Positions 18,250-26,664 are shown, counted from the first letter of the stretch. The stretch: 64,000 nt of DNA from JAVJPJ01 sp040217295 (GCA_964460185.1 CAYWTM010000004.1:3270-67269); one strand, 5' to 3'. Numbers and translations are program-made. Notes: generated by a model from the letters alone, not told the origin.

Positions 18250-19248
18250 CTAGATGCCCCCGTAATCCACGGCGACGCGGCGGCCTGTTCGCGCCGCCTC
18301 GGCAACGGCGGATGCAACGGCCAGCGACTTGACGCCATCGACACCGTCGGCGGCGGGTCGGCCCTTGCCGGTCACGGCCTCGGCGAACAGGCGCACGGAT
18401 CGGTCATAGAGGTTGTGGTCCGAGAACGGGATCGCCTGCTCTCCATGCTCGGTTCTCAGGATGACCTCGCCGATCGGGCGTTGGGTCATGACATTCCTCG
18501 CAAGGATCGATCCATCGGTGCCGTGCACCTCGATCCCCGTGCCCGCAAAGGCGTGGGTAAAGCTTTCATGGGCTTGCACCATGACGCCCGATGGCATGGT
18601 CCAGACCGACATGACGCTGTCTTCGACGCCCTGACCCATCCCCGACGACCCGTCGATGGCCACAACCTCTGCCGGGTCCTCGCCCAGATGGAAGCGAACT
18701 GTATCGGCGTCGTGAACCACGATATCGGGGATCACGCCGCCACCCGCCGACGGGTTGTCGATGCGCCAGCCCTGCAGGAAGGGCGGCAGGAACACCGCGT
18801 GAAACACCCGTATGCTCAAGACCTCGCCGATACGGCCGGATTGGACCGCCTCGCGGATGGCCAGGTGCGAACCCGCATTGCGAAGATGGTGATTTGTGCC
18901 AAAGGTCACGCCCGCCTCGGCCGCGGCGCGCACCATGGTCACCGCATCTTCGACTTTCATCGCGAGCGGCTTTTCGCACAACACATGCTTGCCCGCCGCG
19001 ATGGCGGCCATGGCTTGCGGAAAGTGCTTTTCATTGGTGGTCGAGATGTAGACCGCTTCGACGCTCTCGTCGTCCAACAGGGCGTTCAGGTCAGTGAACC
19101 CCGCTGCAATGTCGTGTTCTTCGGCATAAGACGCCGCGCGGTCCGCATGCGAGCTCAGCACCGAGGCGATCTCGCCGCCCTGCCCCCGGATGGCGCGGAT
19201 CATGTGGTTCGCCGCGATAGAGCTTGCGCCAATCAATCCCCACTTCAT
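18250..19248 (-). CDS. Gfo/Idh/MocA-family oxidoreductase
   Basis: A 332-aa NAD(P)-dependent sugar dehydrogenase. The N-terminal Rossmann motif is MKWGLIGASSIAAN and the family EKP motif is CEKPLAMK. I chose ATG 19248 because GGGAGGAGG sits 8 nt upstream, while the earlier in-frame ATG at 19278 lies inside the leader. It opens a four-gene operon under two LacI-type operators (19295-19330) that match the GMC-operon operator at 8783. The two operons are therefore probably parts of one sugar pathway. Confidence 0.92.
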   Translation of the reverse strand: MKWGLIGASSIAANHMIRAIRGQGGEIASVLSSHADRAASYAEEHDIAAGFTDLNALLDDESVEAVYISTTNEKHFPQAMAAIAAGKHVLCEKPLAMKVEDAVTMVRAAAEAGVTFGTNHHLRNAGSHLAIREAVQSGRIGEVLSIRVFHAVFLPPFLQGWRIDNPSAGGGVIPDIVVHDADTVRFHLGEDPAEVVAIDGSSGMGQGVEDSVMSVWTMPSGVMVQAHESFTHAFAGTGIEVHGTDGSILARNVMTQRPIGEVILRTEHGEQAIPFSDHNLYDRSVRLFAEAVTGKGRPAADGVDGVKSLAVASAVAEAARTGRRVAVDYGGI

Positions 19249-19294
19249 GCGGAGCCTCCTCCCTGTTTCGCCCAGCATCCGACTCAGCAGATTT

Positions 19295-19342
19295 CTGGAT
19301 CGTTCCCATAGAATTATTGGATCGTTCCAATTCGCCTGTCAA
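19295..19342 (-). promoter_or_regulatory. Promoter with tandem LacI-type operators for the Gfo/Idh operon
   Basis: The minus strand reads TTGACA (19342-19337), an 18-nt spacer and AATAAT (19318-19313), a strong sigma-70 pair. The 14-mer TTGGATCGTTCCAA (19317-19330, plus strand) covers the spacer and the edge of the -10. A variant, CTGGATCGTTCCCA (19295-19308), lies 22 bp away, two helical turns, over the likely start point. The first 14-mer is identical to the one at 8783-8796. This geometry is what a LacI-type repressor would use for cooperative binding. Confidence 0.75.
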
Positions 19343-19463
19343 GTCGCCCCTTGGACGCGGGGAAATGGCCGCATGTATCGGGAATTCGTCTGGTGTCTTC
19401 GGAGCCAAGACCGTGAACGCCACCCCATGCAAACACGTTCCCTTGCTGCACGCCGGCGCATGC

Positions 19464-19495
19464 TTGACCTTAATATATAAATATAGCTTATTGAT
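19464..19495 (+). promoter_or_regulatory. AT-rich promoter region before pcaH
   Basis: TTGACC (19464-19469) is followed by an AT-rich stretch, TTAATATATAAATATAGC, about 90 bp before the pcaH start. A clear -10 at 17-18 bp is not obvious. The stretch also resembles, weakly, the AT-rich GntR-type motif found at 26665, 32083, 35993 and 39607 (AAGCTA on the minus strand here). It is the only promoter-like sequence in the 280-bp divergent gap, but the assignment is tentative. Confidence 0.35.
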
Positions 19496-19582
19496 AGCAG
19501 CAGCCAAACGTGCAGCCCCGCAATGGTGACTCCCGGATGATGGCCGCATGGCTTACACTGACGTCGGCGGGAGGGGCCGGTT

Positions 19583-20296
19583 ATGCGGAATGATGCACCC
19601 AAGGGCGTTTTTGACCCGCTTGCACCGGGTATAGACCCCAGCGTGCCCATCGAGGGCTACACCAACACCTGGACCCACACCCCGTCGCGCCCCGCCTTTC
19701 ACCGGCCCGTGACGCGCACCGAGGCGACGGGCCCGCTGGACCTGTGGCGCAAGCTCGAATGTGGCGGGAACGACCTGGCCACCTCTGCCACGGGCCAGTT
19801 GGCGCAAGGGTCGTTGATCCGGGTCTTCGGCCAGATCCTGAACGAAGACGGCAGACCGGTGCCCAACGCCGTGGTCGAACTCTGGCAAGCCAATGCCGCC
19901 GGGCGCTACCGGCATTCACTCGACAACCGCGAAGCGCCGCTGGATCCGAACTTCCTCGGGCATGGCCGCGTCAGATCGGGTGAAGACGGCTTTTTCTCTT
20001 TCCTGACGATCAAACCGGGGGCCTATCCGGTGCCGGTCAAGGATGCGTGGTGGCGCCCGCCGCATATCCACTTCTCGGTTCTCGGGCCCAGCACGCTGTC
20101 GCGACTGGTTACACAGATGTATTTTCCGGGCGACCCGTTGAACGACTGGGATCTGATCCTGCAATCCATCGGCGATGCCGCCGCCCGGAGCCGGATGGTG
20201 GCCACCCAGGTGCACCCGGCCGAGATGGGCCGGGATTTCCTGGGCTATCGTCACGACATCGTCCTGCGCGGACGCAACGCAACGCCGGAGGCATGA
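19583..20296 (+). CDS. pcaH: Intradiol dioxygenase, protocatechuate 3,4-dioxygenase beta subunit-like
   Basis: A 237-aa catalytic subunit of a non-haem Fe(III) intradiol ring-cleavage dioxygenase. The four metal ligands seem present: Tyr in VELWQANAAGRYRH, Tyr in KPGAYPVP, and two His in WWRPPHIHFSVLG. The family opens protocatechuate between the two hydroxyls to give 3-carboxy-cis,cis-muconate. Its stop overlaps the pcaG start (ATGATG). No pcaB cycloisomerase is found in the window, so the true substrate could be another catecholic acid. Confidence 0.88.
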   Translation: MRNDAPKGVFDPLAPGIDPSVPIEGYTNTWTHTPSRPAFHRPVTRTEATGPLDLWRKLECGGNDLATSATGQLAQGSLIRVFGQILNEDGRPVPNAVVELWQANAAGRYRHSLDNREAPLDPNFLGHGRVRSGEDGFFSFLTIKPGAYPVPVKDAWWRPPHIHFSVLGPSTLSRLVTQMYFPGDPLNDWDLILQSIGDAAARSRMVATQVHPAEMGRDFLGYRHDIVLRGRNATPEA

Positions 20297-20913
20297 TGGC
20301 CAGCACCACGACGTCCCGCCGGTTTCCGCTGTCCCAGCAAACCATCGGCCCGTTCTTTCCGGCGGATTACTTTCAGCCCGGCGACAATGACCTGACACGT
20401 ATCTCGCCAGAGGCCGCGCCCACCTCCAGGGGCGATAGGTTCACCCTGACCGGGCGCGTCCTGAAGGAAGGGCGCGAACCCGTCGCCAACGCCATCCTCG
20501 AGATGTGGCAGGCAGACGCGGGCGGGCGGTTCCGGCACCCTGCAGACCCCCAGGCCGATCAGGCGGACCCCGACTTTCTGGGATGGGGCCGCGCGTGGTC
20601 CACCGGGGATGGCGCATATGCGTTCAACTCGATCCGCCCCGGCGGCTATACCGAAGACGGTCAGAATCGCGCGCCGCATCTCAATATCATCGTCATGGGG
20701 ATCGGCCTGATGCGGACCGTCGGCACCACCCTCTATTTCCCCGAAAACGTCACTGAAAACGCCGCCGACCCTGTGTTGTCGATCCTGCCCCAGGACATGC
20801 GCCACCGTCTCGTGATGCGCGATGGCGGCATCGAGGACGGTGTGCAGACCTATTCCTTCGACATCCTGCTGCGCGGATCATGGGATGAGGAAACCCCGTT
20901 CTTTGAAACCTGA
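20293..20913 (+). CDS. pcaG: Protocatechuate 3,4-dioxygenase alpha subunit-like
   Basis: A 206-aa partner of the preceding protein with the same beta-sandwich pattern (ILEMWQADAGGRFRHPAD, FLGWGRAWSTGDGAYAF). The iron ligands are lost, as expected for the alpha subunit: Phe replaces the first Tyr (GGRFRH), and APHLNIIVMG keeps only one His. ATG at 20293 overlaps the pcaH stop; ATG at 20296 is an alternative. It contributes to the substrate pocket at the subunit interface. Confidence 0.88.
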   Translation: MMASTTTSRRFPLSQQTIGPFFPADYFQPGDNDLTRISPEAAPTSRGDRFTLTGRVLKEGREPVANAILEMWQADAGGRFRHPADPQADQADPDFLGWGRAWSTGDGAYAFNSIRPGGYTEDGQNRAPHLNIIVMGIGLMRTVGTTLYFPENVTENAADPVLSILPQDMRHRLVMRDGGIEDGVQTYSFDILLRGSWDEETPFFET

Positions 20914-20941
20914 GACCGACCCGGACGAACGCCCCCTCCAG

Positions 20942-21730
20942 ATGATCCGGCACGACCTGACACGCGCTGGCGCATCGCTGGTCTGCCGGGTGGGCGGCAG
21001 AGGGCCACTGGTGGTCCTGATCCCCTCCCTTGGGCGCGGGAGCGAGGATTTCGACACGCTGGCCCATGCGCTGGTCGCCTCGGGCTACAGGGTCATGTTG
21101 CCGGAACCGCGCGGGATCGAGGGCACCACCCCGCTAGCCGAAACCGATACGTTGCATGACATGGCGGCCGACATTGCCGCCATGATCGATGCAGACCGCA
21201 GCGAGCCTGCCATCATCGCCGGACATGCGGCGGGCAATTGGGTGGCCCGCGTGCTGGCCCATGACCGGCCCGACCTGACACGCGCCGTCGTCTTGCTGGC
21301 CGCCATCGTGACAAATACCGTGGACAAGCAGATGCGCGCGTCGATTTCCGCCAGCTTTGACATGACGCTGTCGGATCAAGACCGGCTTGGCCACCTGGCG
21401 CGAGTCTATTTCGCACCGGGCGCGGACGCCACCGTCTGGCTGGATGGCTGGTGGCCCGACGTGTCAGCCGCCCAAAGGCGCGCGGCCAGCCAGACCCCCG
21501 ACACGGACTGGATTCGCGTGGCGGACAGGCATCCGACGCTTTATGTCGGCGCGGCCGATGACGTGATTTCCCCGCCCCCGCGGCTTGCAGCGCTGCGCGA
21601 CACGATCGGGCCAAAGGCAAGCTGCGTGGTCATCCCGAATGCTGGCCACGCGCTCTTGCCGGAACAGCCCGCGTCCGTGGCAAGGGCCCTGTGCGATTGG
21701 ATCGCCGGCCTGCCGGATACACAAGGCTGA
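20942..21730 (+). CDS. Alpha/beta-hydrolase fold protein lacking the nucleophile Ser
   Basis: A 262-aa alpha/beta-hydrolase-fold protein. The oxyanion region LVVLIPSLGRGSEDF and the C-terminal catalytic-His segment VVIPNAGHALLPEQP are visible, as is TLYVGAADDVISPP with a candidate Asp. The nucleophile elbow reads AGHAAGNW, so the usual GxSxG Ser is Ala. Related proteins with a GHAxGN elbow are common, and their chemistry is uncertain. It follows pcaG closely, which would suit an enol-lactone hydrolase. The missing Ser argues for another role. The start is uncertain (ATG 20885, overlapping pcaG, is an alternative). Confidence 0.75.
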   Translation: MIRHDLTRAGASLVCRVGGRGPLVVLIPSLGRGSEDFDTLAHALVASGYRVMLPEPRGIEGTTPLAETDTLHDMAADIAAMIDADRSEPAIIAGHAAGNWVARVLAHDRPDLTRAVVLLAAIVTNTVDKQMRASISASFDMTLSDQDRLGHLARVYFAPGADATVWLDGWWPDVSAAQRRAASQTPDTDWIRVADRHPTLYVGAADDVISPPPRLAALRDTIGPKASCVVIPNAGHALLPEQPASVARALCDWIAGLPDTQG

Positions 21731-22278
21731 GCCGGGTCCGCGTCACGCCCGTTGTTCCGGTGCCGTCCATCGTGAAACTGTCGGCAGGCACGCACGCGTT
21801 TGAGCGGTCGAAAACCCGTCGCCGGAGATCGTCGTCGGGAAGGTTGGGACCGCCCTTTGCAAACCAGCCGTTGGTGCGGTTGCAACTGCTATGCCCCTAG
21901 CCCGCACGCCCGTCATGCGCGAGGTCGGTGCGAGCCCGTCCGGCCAACGCGGCTGGTTCGGATCCGTCATGGTGAATTGGAAAGCGCTCGTAGCCGATCA
22001 CGTCAGAGCTGACCTGCGGCATGTATCCTGTCCGGTGGTCCCGGTGCAGCATCAGGTGGTGCGGATCGGGAGTTCTCGCCCGGTTTCGACCAAAGCGGGG
22101 CGCATTCCAGCATTTCGGCGGGCAGGGGCATTGCCAAGCACCGGAACGCTGGATGCCTTGACGGCAAGCGCCCGACGCCCACCCCGATCAGGAAGGTCCG
22201 AGCCATTTTATATATATAACAGTCGCTTGACTGAATGCTCAAACCTGAGCACCCAAACCGAAGCCCCGGACCCTGCCC
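21731..22278. other. Convergent gap without a recognisable gene
   Basis: This 548-bp gap lies between two genes that end toward each other. Short open frames exist on both strands, but none shows a recognisable domain or a good ribosome binding site. It contains an AT-rich island, TTTTATATATATAAC, at about 22205-22219 followed by TTGACT. This looks like a promoter or a degenerate copy of the AT-rich operator of this district, yet no gene start follows it on either strand. A decayed gene is possible but not demonstrable by eye. Confidence 0.5.
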
Positions 22279-23484
22279 TCAGACCGCTTCGATCGCGACG
22301 GCAATTCCCTGCCCCACACCGATACACATCGTCGACAGCGCGCGCGTTCCGCCCTTGACCTGTAACTCAAGCGCCGCGGTGCCCACGATCCGCGCGCCCG
22401 ACATGCCCAGCGGATGACCAAGGGCAATCGCGCCGCCATTCGGGTTCACACGCGGATCATCATCGGCAATCCCCAGATCGCGCAGGGTGGCAAGGCCCTG
22501 GCTCGCAAACGCCTCGTTCAACTCGATGACATCGAAATCCGCCTGGGACAGCCCCAGCCGCGCCATCAGCCTTTTGGATGCCGGCGCGGGCCCGAATCCC
22601 ATGATGCGCGGGGCCACGCCCGCCGTCGCCCCGCCCAGAACCCGCGCAATCGGCGTCAGACCATGGGCTTTTGCGCCGGCCTCGGATGCAAGGATCAACG
22701 CCGCCGCACCGTCATTGACGCCCGACGCATTGCCCGCCGTCACCGACCCGCCCTCGCGGAACGGCGCGCGCAGCTTTGCCAACGCCTCCAGCGTGGTTGA
22801 AGGGCGGGGATGTTCATCGACGTCCACCACCAGCGGATCCCCCTTGCGCTGAGGGATCGCAACCGGCGCGATCTCGGATGCGAACCGGCCGCTTTCCATG
22901 GCGACCCCGGCCTTCTGTTGAGACCGGACTGCAAAGGCATCCTGATCTTCGCGGCTGATCTTGAAATCCTCGGCCACGTTCTCGGCCGTCTCGGGCATGC
23001 TGTCGACGCCGTATTGGGCCTTCATCAGCGGATTGATGAACCGCCATCCGATGGTCGTGTCATAGACCGCGTTCGACCTTGAAAACGCGCTGTCGGCCTT
23101 GGGCATCACAAAGGGCGCGCGCGACATGCTTTCGACGCCACCAGCAATCATCAGATCCGCCTCACCCGCCTTGATCGCGCGCGCGGCGGTGATGACAGCA
23201 TCCATGCCAGAGCCGCACAGCCGATTCATCGTGGTGCCCGACACAGAGACAGGCAGACCGGCCAACAGCGCCGCCATCCGGGCCACGTTGCGGTTATCCT
23301 CACCGGCCTGGTTGGCGCAGCCATAAAAAACATCTTCGACCGCGTCCCAGTCGACGGCGGCATTGCGGGCCATCAGGGCCTTGAGCGGGATCGCCGCCAG
23401 GTCATCGGCCCGGACCGAGGACAGCGCCCCGCCGTAGCGCCCGATGGGGGTGCGGATGTAGTCGCAGATGTAGACGTCACGCAT
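22279..23484 (-). CDS. pcaF: 3-oxoadipyl-CoA/acetyl-CoA thiolase (PcaF-like)
   Basis: A 401-aa thiolase. The acyl-accepting Cys lies in MNRLCGSGMDAV, the His in AIALGHPLGMSGARI and the second Cys in STMCIGVGQG. The start MRDVYICDYIRTPIGRYGG is typical of PcaF/PaaJ enzymes, which cleave 3-oxoadipyl-CoA to succinyl-CoA and acetyl-CoA. ATG 23484 has GGAAGG upstream. Frames reaching to 23607 run into a gene remnant and are not used. It is the third enzyme of an acyl-CoA operon with the two dehydrogenases upstream. Confidence 0.9.
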   Translation of the reverse strand: MRDVYICDYIRTPIGRYGGALSSVRADDLAAIPLKALMARNAAVDWDAVEDVFYGCANQAGEDNRNVARMAALLAGLPVSVSGTTMNRLCGSGMDAVITAARAIKAGEADLMIAGGVESMSRAPFVMPKADSAFSRSNAVYDTTIGWRFINPLMKAQYGVDSMPETAENVAEDFKISREDQDAFAVRSQQKAGVAMESGRFASEIAPVAIPQRKGDPLVVDVDEHPRPSTTLEALAKLRAPFREGGSVTAGNASGVNDGAAALILASEAGAKAHGLTPIARVLGGATAGVAPRIMGFGPAPASKRLMARLGLSQADFDVIELNEAFASQGLATLRDLGIADDDPRVNPNGGAIALGHPLGMSGARIVGTAALELQVKGGTRALSTMCIGVGQGIAVAIEAV

Positions 23485-23631
23485 GTCCAGCCTTCCTGTT
23501 CTCGATCTCGGCGCGATCGCCGCGCATTGACGTAGTGGCGCCGTCCAACGGAGCGGGTTCGACACCGGGCCCTTTGCCGCCGCTGTGGCTTCGATCCCTC
23601 GGATCACGCGGTCCGATGTTTCCCGAAACGC

Positions 23632-23751
23632 TCACCATGACGGGCCACCGCGCCAGCGCGCGAACCCATACCCGCGAACCGCCGCGACGTCGATATCCCC
23701 AAGGCATCGGGCGATGCCTTCGGCCAGCAGTCTTGCCGACCCTTTCACCAT
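23632..23751 (-). pseudogene. Remnant of a FadB/FadJ-type 3-hydroxyacyl-CoA dehydrogenase
   Basis: A 39-codon minus-strand stretch reads LLAEGIARCLGDIDVAAVRG followed by YGFARWRGGPSW and a stop. This is the hallmark C-terminal motif (EGIA..DID...GYGFPRWRGGP) of bifunctional enoyl-CoA hydratase/3-hydroxyacyl-CoA dehydrogenases. The rest of the gene (normally about 700 aa) is absent, and a stop lies 8 codons upstream. It lies between the acyl-CoA dehydrogenase and thiolase genes, exactly where such an enzyme belongs in beta-oxidation order. It is probably what is left after a deletion. Confidence 0.7.
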
Positions 23752-23787
23752 CGCGGGGCGCCTTGTCACGCATCATGACAGCCCCCT

Positions 23788-24981
23788 TCATTTGGGCAGG
23801 TCGAGGCTGGCACGGGCGAGCACGTTCCGCATGATTTCGGTCGAGCCACCGAAAATCGTGGTTGGACGCGCCGCAAGGTAGGTGCCGGCCGCGTCGTGTC
23901 GACGATCTTCGCCCTGTGCAGGTTTCACCCCGGCAAGGCTGCCTGAGACCTGCATCAATTCTTCGGAAATGCGCTGGTAAAGCTCGCTTTGAAAGATCTT
24001 CAAGACGCCCACATCTGCCCCGATCGGAATGCCATCCTGAAGACGCTGGACATAGGTTTCAAACAGGTCCGTCAGATCCCCCAGATCCATGGCCAGCGCC
24101 GCGAACCGATCCCGGAACCCTCCATCGTCCCACAGCCCGTTCTGTCTGGCCAAGGCCTCGAGCCGCGCCAACGCATTCGCCGACAGGCGGGGTGCGCCGA
24201 TGAAGACGCGCTCATGGCCCAACAGCGCCTTGGCCATGGTCCAGCCGCCGTTCACCTCGCCCACGATGTTGCCGAACGGGATGCGCACCGTGTCCAGGAA
24301 TATCTCGCAGAACTCCGCATGTCCTTCCAGGTTCTCGATGGGCCTCACCGTCACGCCAGGGGCATCCATCGGCACCAGGAGAAAGCTGATCCCGGCCTGT
24401 TTCCTGACTGTCTTGTCCGTTCGGGCGAGCACAAAGACCATGTTGGCATCCGCGCCCAGCGTGACCCATGTCTTCTGCCCGTCGATGACCCAGTCATCCC
24501 CATCCCGAACAGCCGTTGTCCTGAGTGCTGCAAGATCGGACCCGGCCCCCGGTTCGCTATAGCCCTGCGCCCAGATATCTTGCCCCTTCAAGATACGAGG
24601 CAAGAAGTATTCGCGCTGCTCTTGTGTGCCGTATTGCATCAAGAGCGGGCCCAGCATCACGGTTCCGATGTCATGCACGCGCGCGCATCCGAAGCGCTCA
24701 AATTCTTCTATCAGAATTAAATGCTTGCCAGCCCCAAGGCCCATGCCCCCCGATGCCAGCGGCCAAGTCGGCGCGATCCAGCCCTTGCGGGCCAGAACCG
24801 CGTACCATGGGCGAACTTCGGGCCAGCGCAGGCGACGCTGAGCGTAGCGCGGAATGTCGGGGTAGTGCGTCTCGACAAATGCCCGGACCATGGCGCGAAA
24901 GTCATCGTCGGACATCGCGTTGAAATCGGGATGTGGCGGATGATCCGCGATGAATGGCGGCGTGTCGTCGATATGCGTCAT
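23788..24981 (-). CDS. Acyl-CoA dehydrogenase (large partner of a pair)
   Basis: A 397-aa flavoenzyme. Typical ACAD segments are WPEVRPWYAVLARKGWIAPT, QGYSEPGAGSDLAALRT, DWVIDGQKTWVTLG and, near the C terminus, PTTIFGGSTEIMRNVLA. It inserts a 2,3-double bond into an acyl-CoA. Its ATG (24981) overlaps the stop of the upstream dehydrogenase gene (ATGA). The upstream partner lacks the C-terminal GGSTEI motif, so the two may form an alpha2beta2 enzyme like the FadE pairs known from steroid side-chain degradation. Confidence 0.9.
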   Translation of the reverse strand: MTHIDDTPPFIADHPPHPDFNAMSDDDFRAMVRAFVETHYPDIPRYAQRRLRWPEVRPWYAVLARKGWIAPTWPLASGGMGLGAGKHLILIEEFERFGCARVHDIGTVMLGPLLMQYGTQEQREYFLPRILKGQDIWAQGYSEPGAGSDLAALRTTAVRDGDDWVIDGQKTWVTLGADANMVFVLARTDKTVRKQAGISFLLVPMDAPGVTVRPIENLEGHAEFCEIFLDTVRIPFGNIVGEVNGGWTMAKALLGHERVFIGAPRLSANALARLEALARQNGLWDDGGFRDRFAALAMDLGDLTDLFETYVQRLQDGIPIGADVGVLKIFQSELYQRISEELMQVSGSLAGVKPAQGEDRRHDAAGTYLAARPTTIFGGSTEIMRNVLARASLDLPK

Positions 24982-26078
24982 GTGCAACCCGTTCCGACAT
25001 GATCCGGCATGACGGCATCCCAATGATCCATGAATCTCTTGCGCAGGCGGTATTCCGGCGCGAACTGTCCGGCCTCCACCATCGCCTTGCGAACGAACAG
25101 CCCGATATCGGCCTCGTCCGTGTAGCCGATGGCCCCGTGCATCTGAACGGCTTCGCGCGCGACAAGACGTGCCAGACCCGCCGCGCGGGCGCGGGCACGC
25201 AAGATCGCCATGTGCGTGCGGGTCGCATCCCCGCCCAGATCGCGGGCCGACGCGGCAGCCCCGATCACGGCCCGCGTCAGTTCAAGCTGCACCTTGATCT
25301 CGGTCGCGCGATGCTGAAGCGCCTGAAACCGCCCGATCGGGGCATCGAATTGCTGCCGCGTGCGCAAATAGTCCAGCGTGATGGCAAAGGCGCGATCCGA
25401 AACACCCAACAAATACCCCGCATGCAACAGCATTGCGTCCTGAAGGCTTTCGTCCAGACCGATGCACGGATGCACATCGCAAGGCACCTCATCAAAGATC
25501 AGGTGCGCGTGAAAGGTTCCATCATGCATCTGCATTGGAGTGACGGTCAGACCGGCCGCGCCACGCGGCACCAGCGTCACGCCTTCGGGCGTGGTGACAA
25601 CGAACAGGTCCGCACCCATGCCGCCCCCGACCGCGATCTTGTTGCCGCTCAGTCGGCCGTCCGCAACGACAACCCCACCGCGCGGATCCATCCCGTCAGC
25701 CGAGGCCTGCCATGCGGCAACCAGCAGGACTTCTCCGCCAAGACCGGCGTTCAATTCCTCCCAAAGCCCCGCTTTTTCAAGAAGGCCCAAGCCAAGCACG
25801 GCAGGAATGAATGGCTCGGGCACCACCCCTTGCCCCAGGACGCTGCACAGCGCCACGGTTTCACGCAAACCCAACCCAAGACCGCCGGCATCCTCGGATA
25901 CAAGAATACCAAGCCAGCCAAGGTCGAGCATCTTGGCCCAGGTCTCGGGCGAAAACCCCGGCTCGACAAACCTGATGGCGCGCACCCGGTCGAGCGTGCC
26001 GTCTGAAGGCACCACCGCGCTCGCGCTGTCGCTCAGCATGCGGATGTTTTCGATCCAGCCGTCGGGATCCGGTTCCAT
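24978..26078 (-). CDS. Acyl-CoA dehydrogenase-like protein (small partner of a pair)
   Basis: A 366-aa ACAD-fold protein. It contains LGWLGILVSEDAGGLGLGLRE, LLVAAWQASADG and AVQMHGAIGYTDEADIGLFV. It ends with EYRLRKRFMDHWDAVMPDH and has no GG(T/S)xEI segment after the core. I chose ATG 26078 because GAGAGG lies upstream; the frame extends to 26192 without support. It probably pairs with the coupled downstream dehydrogenase rather than acting alone. An 86-bp gap separates it from the MaoC gene, so the operon likely begins at 26623. Confidence 0.88.
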   Translation of the reverse strand: MEPDPDGWIENIRMLSDSASAVVPSDGTLDRVRAIRFVEPGFSPETWAKMLDLGWLGILVSEDAGGLGLGLRETVALCSVLGQGVVPEPFIPAVLGLGLLEKAGLWEELNAGLGGEVLLVAAWQASADGMDPRGGVVVADGRLSGNKIAVGGGMGADLFVVTTPEGVTLVPRGAAGLTVTPMQMHDGTFHAHLIFDEVPCDVHPCIGLDESLQDAMLLHAGYLLGVSDRAFAITLDYLRTRQQFDAPIGRFQALQHRATEIKVQLELTRAVIGAAASARDLGGDATRTHMAILRARARAAGLARLVAREAVQMHGAIGYTDEADIGLFVRKAMVEAGQFAPEYRLRKRFMDHWDAVMPDHVGTGCT

Positions 26079-26164
26079 TGTCGGCCTCTCGTCTTTTGCC
26101 ACACAGCCACAAACCTGGCTTTCGGTGTCGATCCAATCGTTTGCCCCGAGATCTCGGCGCCGTC

Positions 26165-26623
26165 TCAGGGTTCGCTGATCAATATGATGCAATCGGCAAC
26201 CAGGGCGGTCCGGCCCGGCGTGTCGACCTCGATCGTGGATGTCAGGGAAATTCGCGTGCCATGCCGATGCGGGCAGATCTCGGCCACTGTCTGCATCAAC
26301 CGAATGGGTGCCCCGACCGGCACCGGCGCGGTGAAACGGACGCGATCATAGCCATAGTTCAGACCCGCACCCCGGCGTTCGATACGAAACAGTTCTCGCT
26401 GCCAGGCGGGAATCAGCGACAGCACAAACAGGCCATGGACGATGGTGCGCCCATCCGGCCACTCACGCGCGGCGCGCTCTGCATCGACATGAATCCATTG
26501 ATCGTCGCCCGAAAGATCCGCAAAGGAATTGACCTCGTCCTGGCCCAAGGACCGCCACGCCGTAGGGCCAAGTCGCTCGCCGATGTGATCGGCGAATGCC
26601 GCTGGTGTCTGCAAGACAAGCAT
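26165..26623 (-). CDS. MaoC-family dehydratase (hot-dog fold)
   Basis: A 152-aa (R)-specific enoyl-CoA hydratase-like protein. The hydratase 2 motif is FADLSGDDQWIHVDAERAA, where the Asp/His pair are catalytic in PhaJ/MaoC proteins, followed by TIVHGLFVLSLIPAWQREL. ATG 26623 (MLVLQTPAAF) is preferred over an upstream in-frame ATG at 26698. It is the first gene of the minus-strand operon MaoC - ACAD - ACAD - thiolase, 42 bp downstream of the AT-rich operator at 26665. It would hydrate the enoyl-CoA made by the dehydrogenase pair. Confidence 0.88.
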   Translation of the reverse strand: MLVLQTPAAFADHIGERLGPTAWRSLGQDEVNSFADLSGDDQWIHVDAERAAREWPDGRTIVHGLFVLSLIPAWQRELFRIERRGAGLNYGYDRVRFTAPVPVGAPIRLMQTVAEICPHRHGTRISLTSTIEVDTPGRTALVADCIILISEP

Positions 26624-26664
26624 GAGAGCGCCTTTTTCCAACAAATCCCAATTGCGTAAGCACC

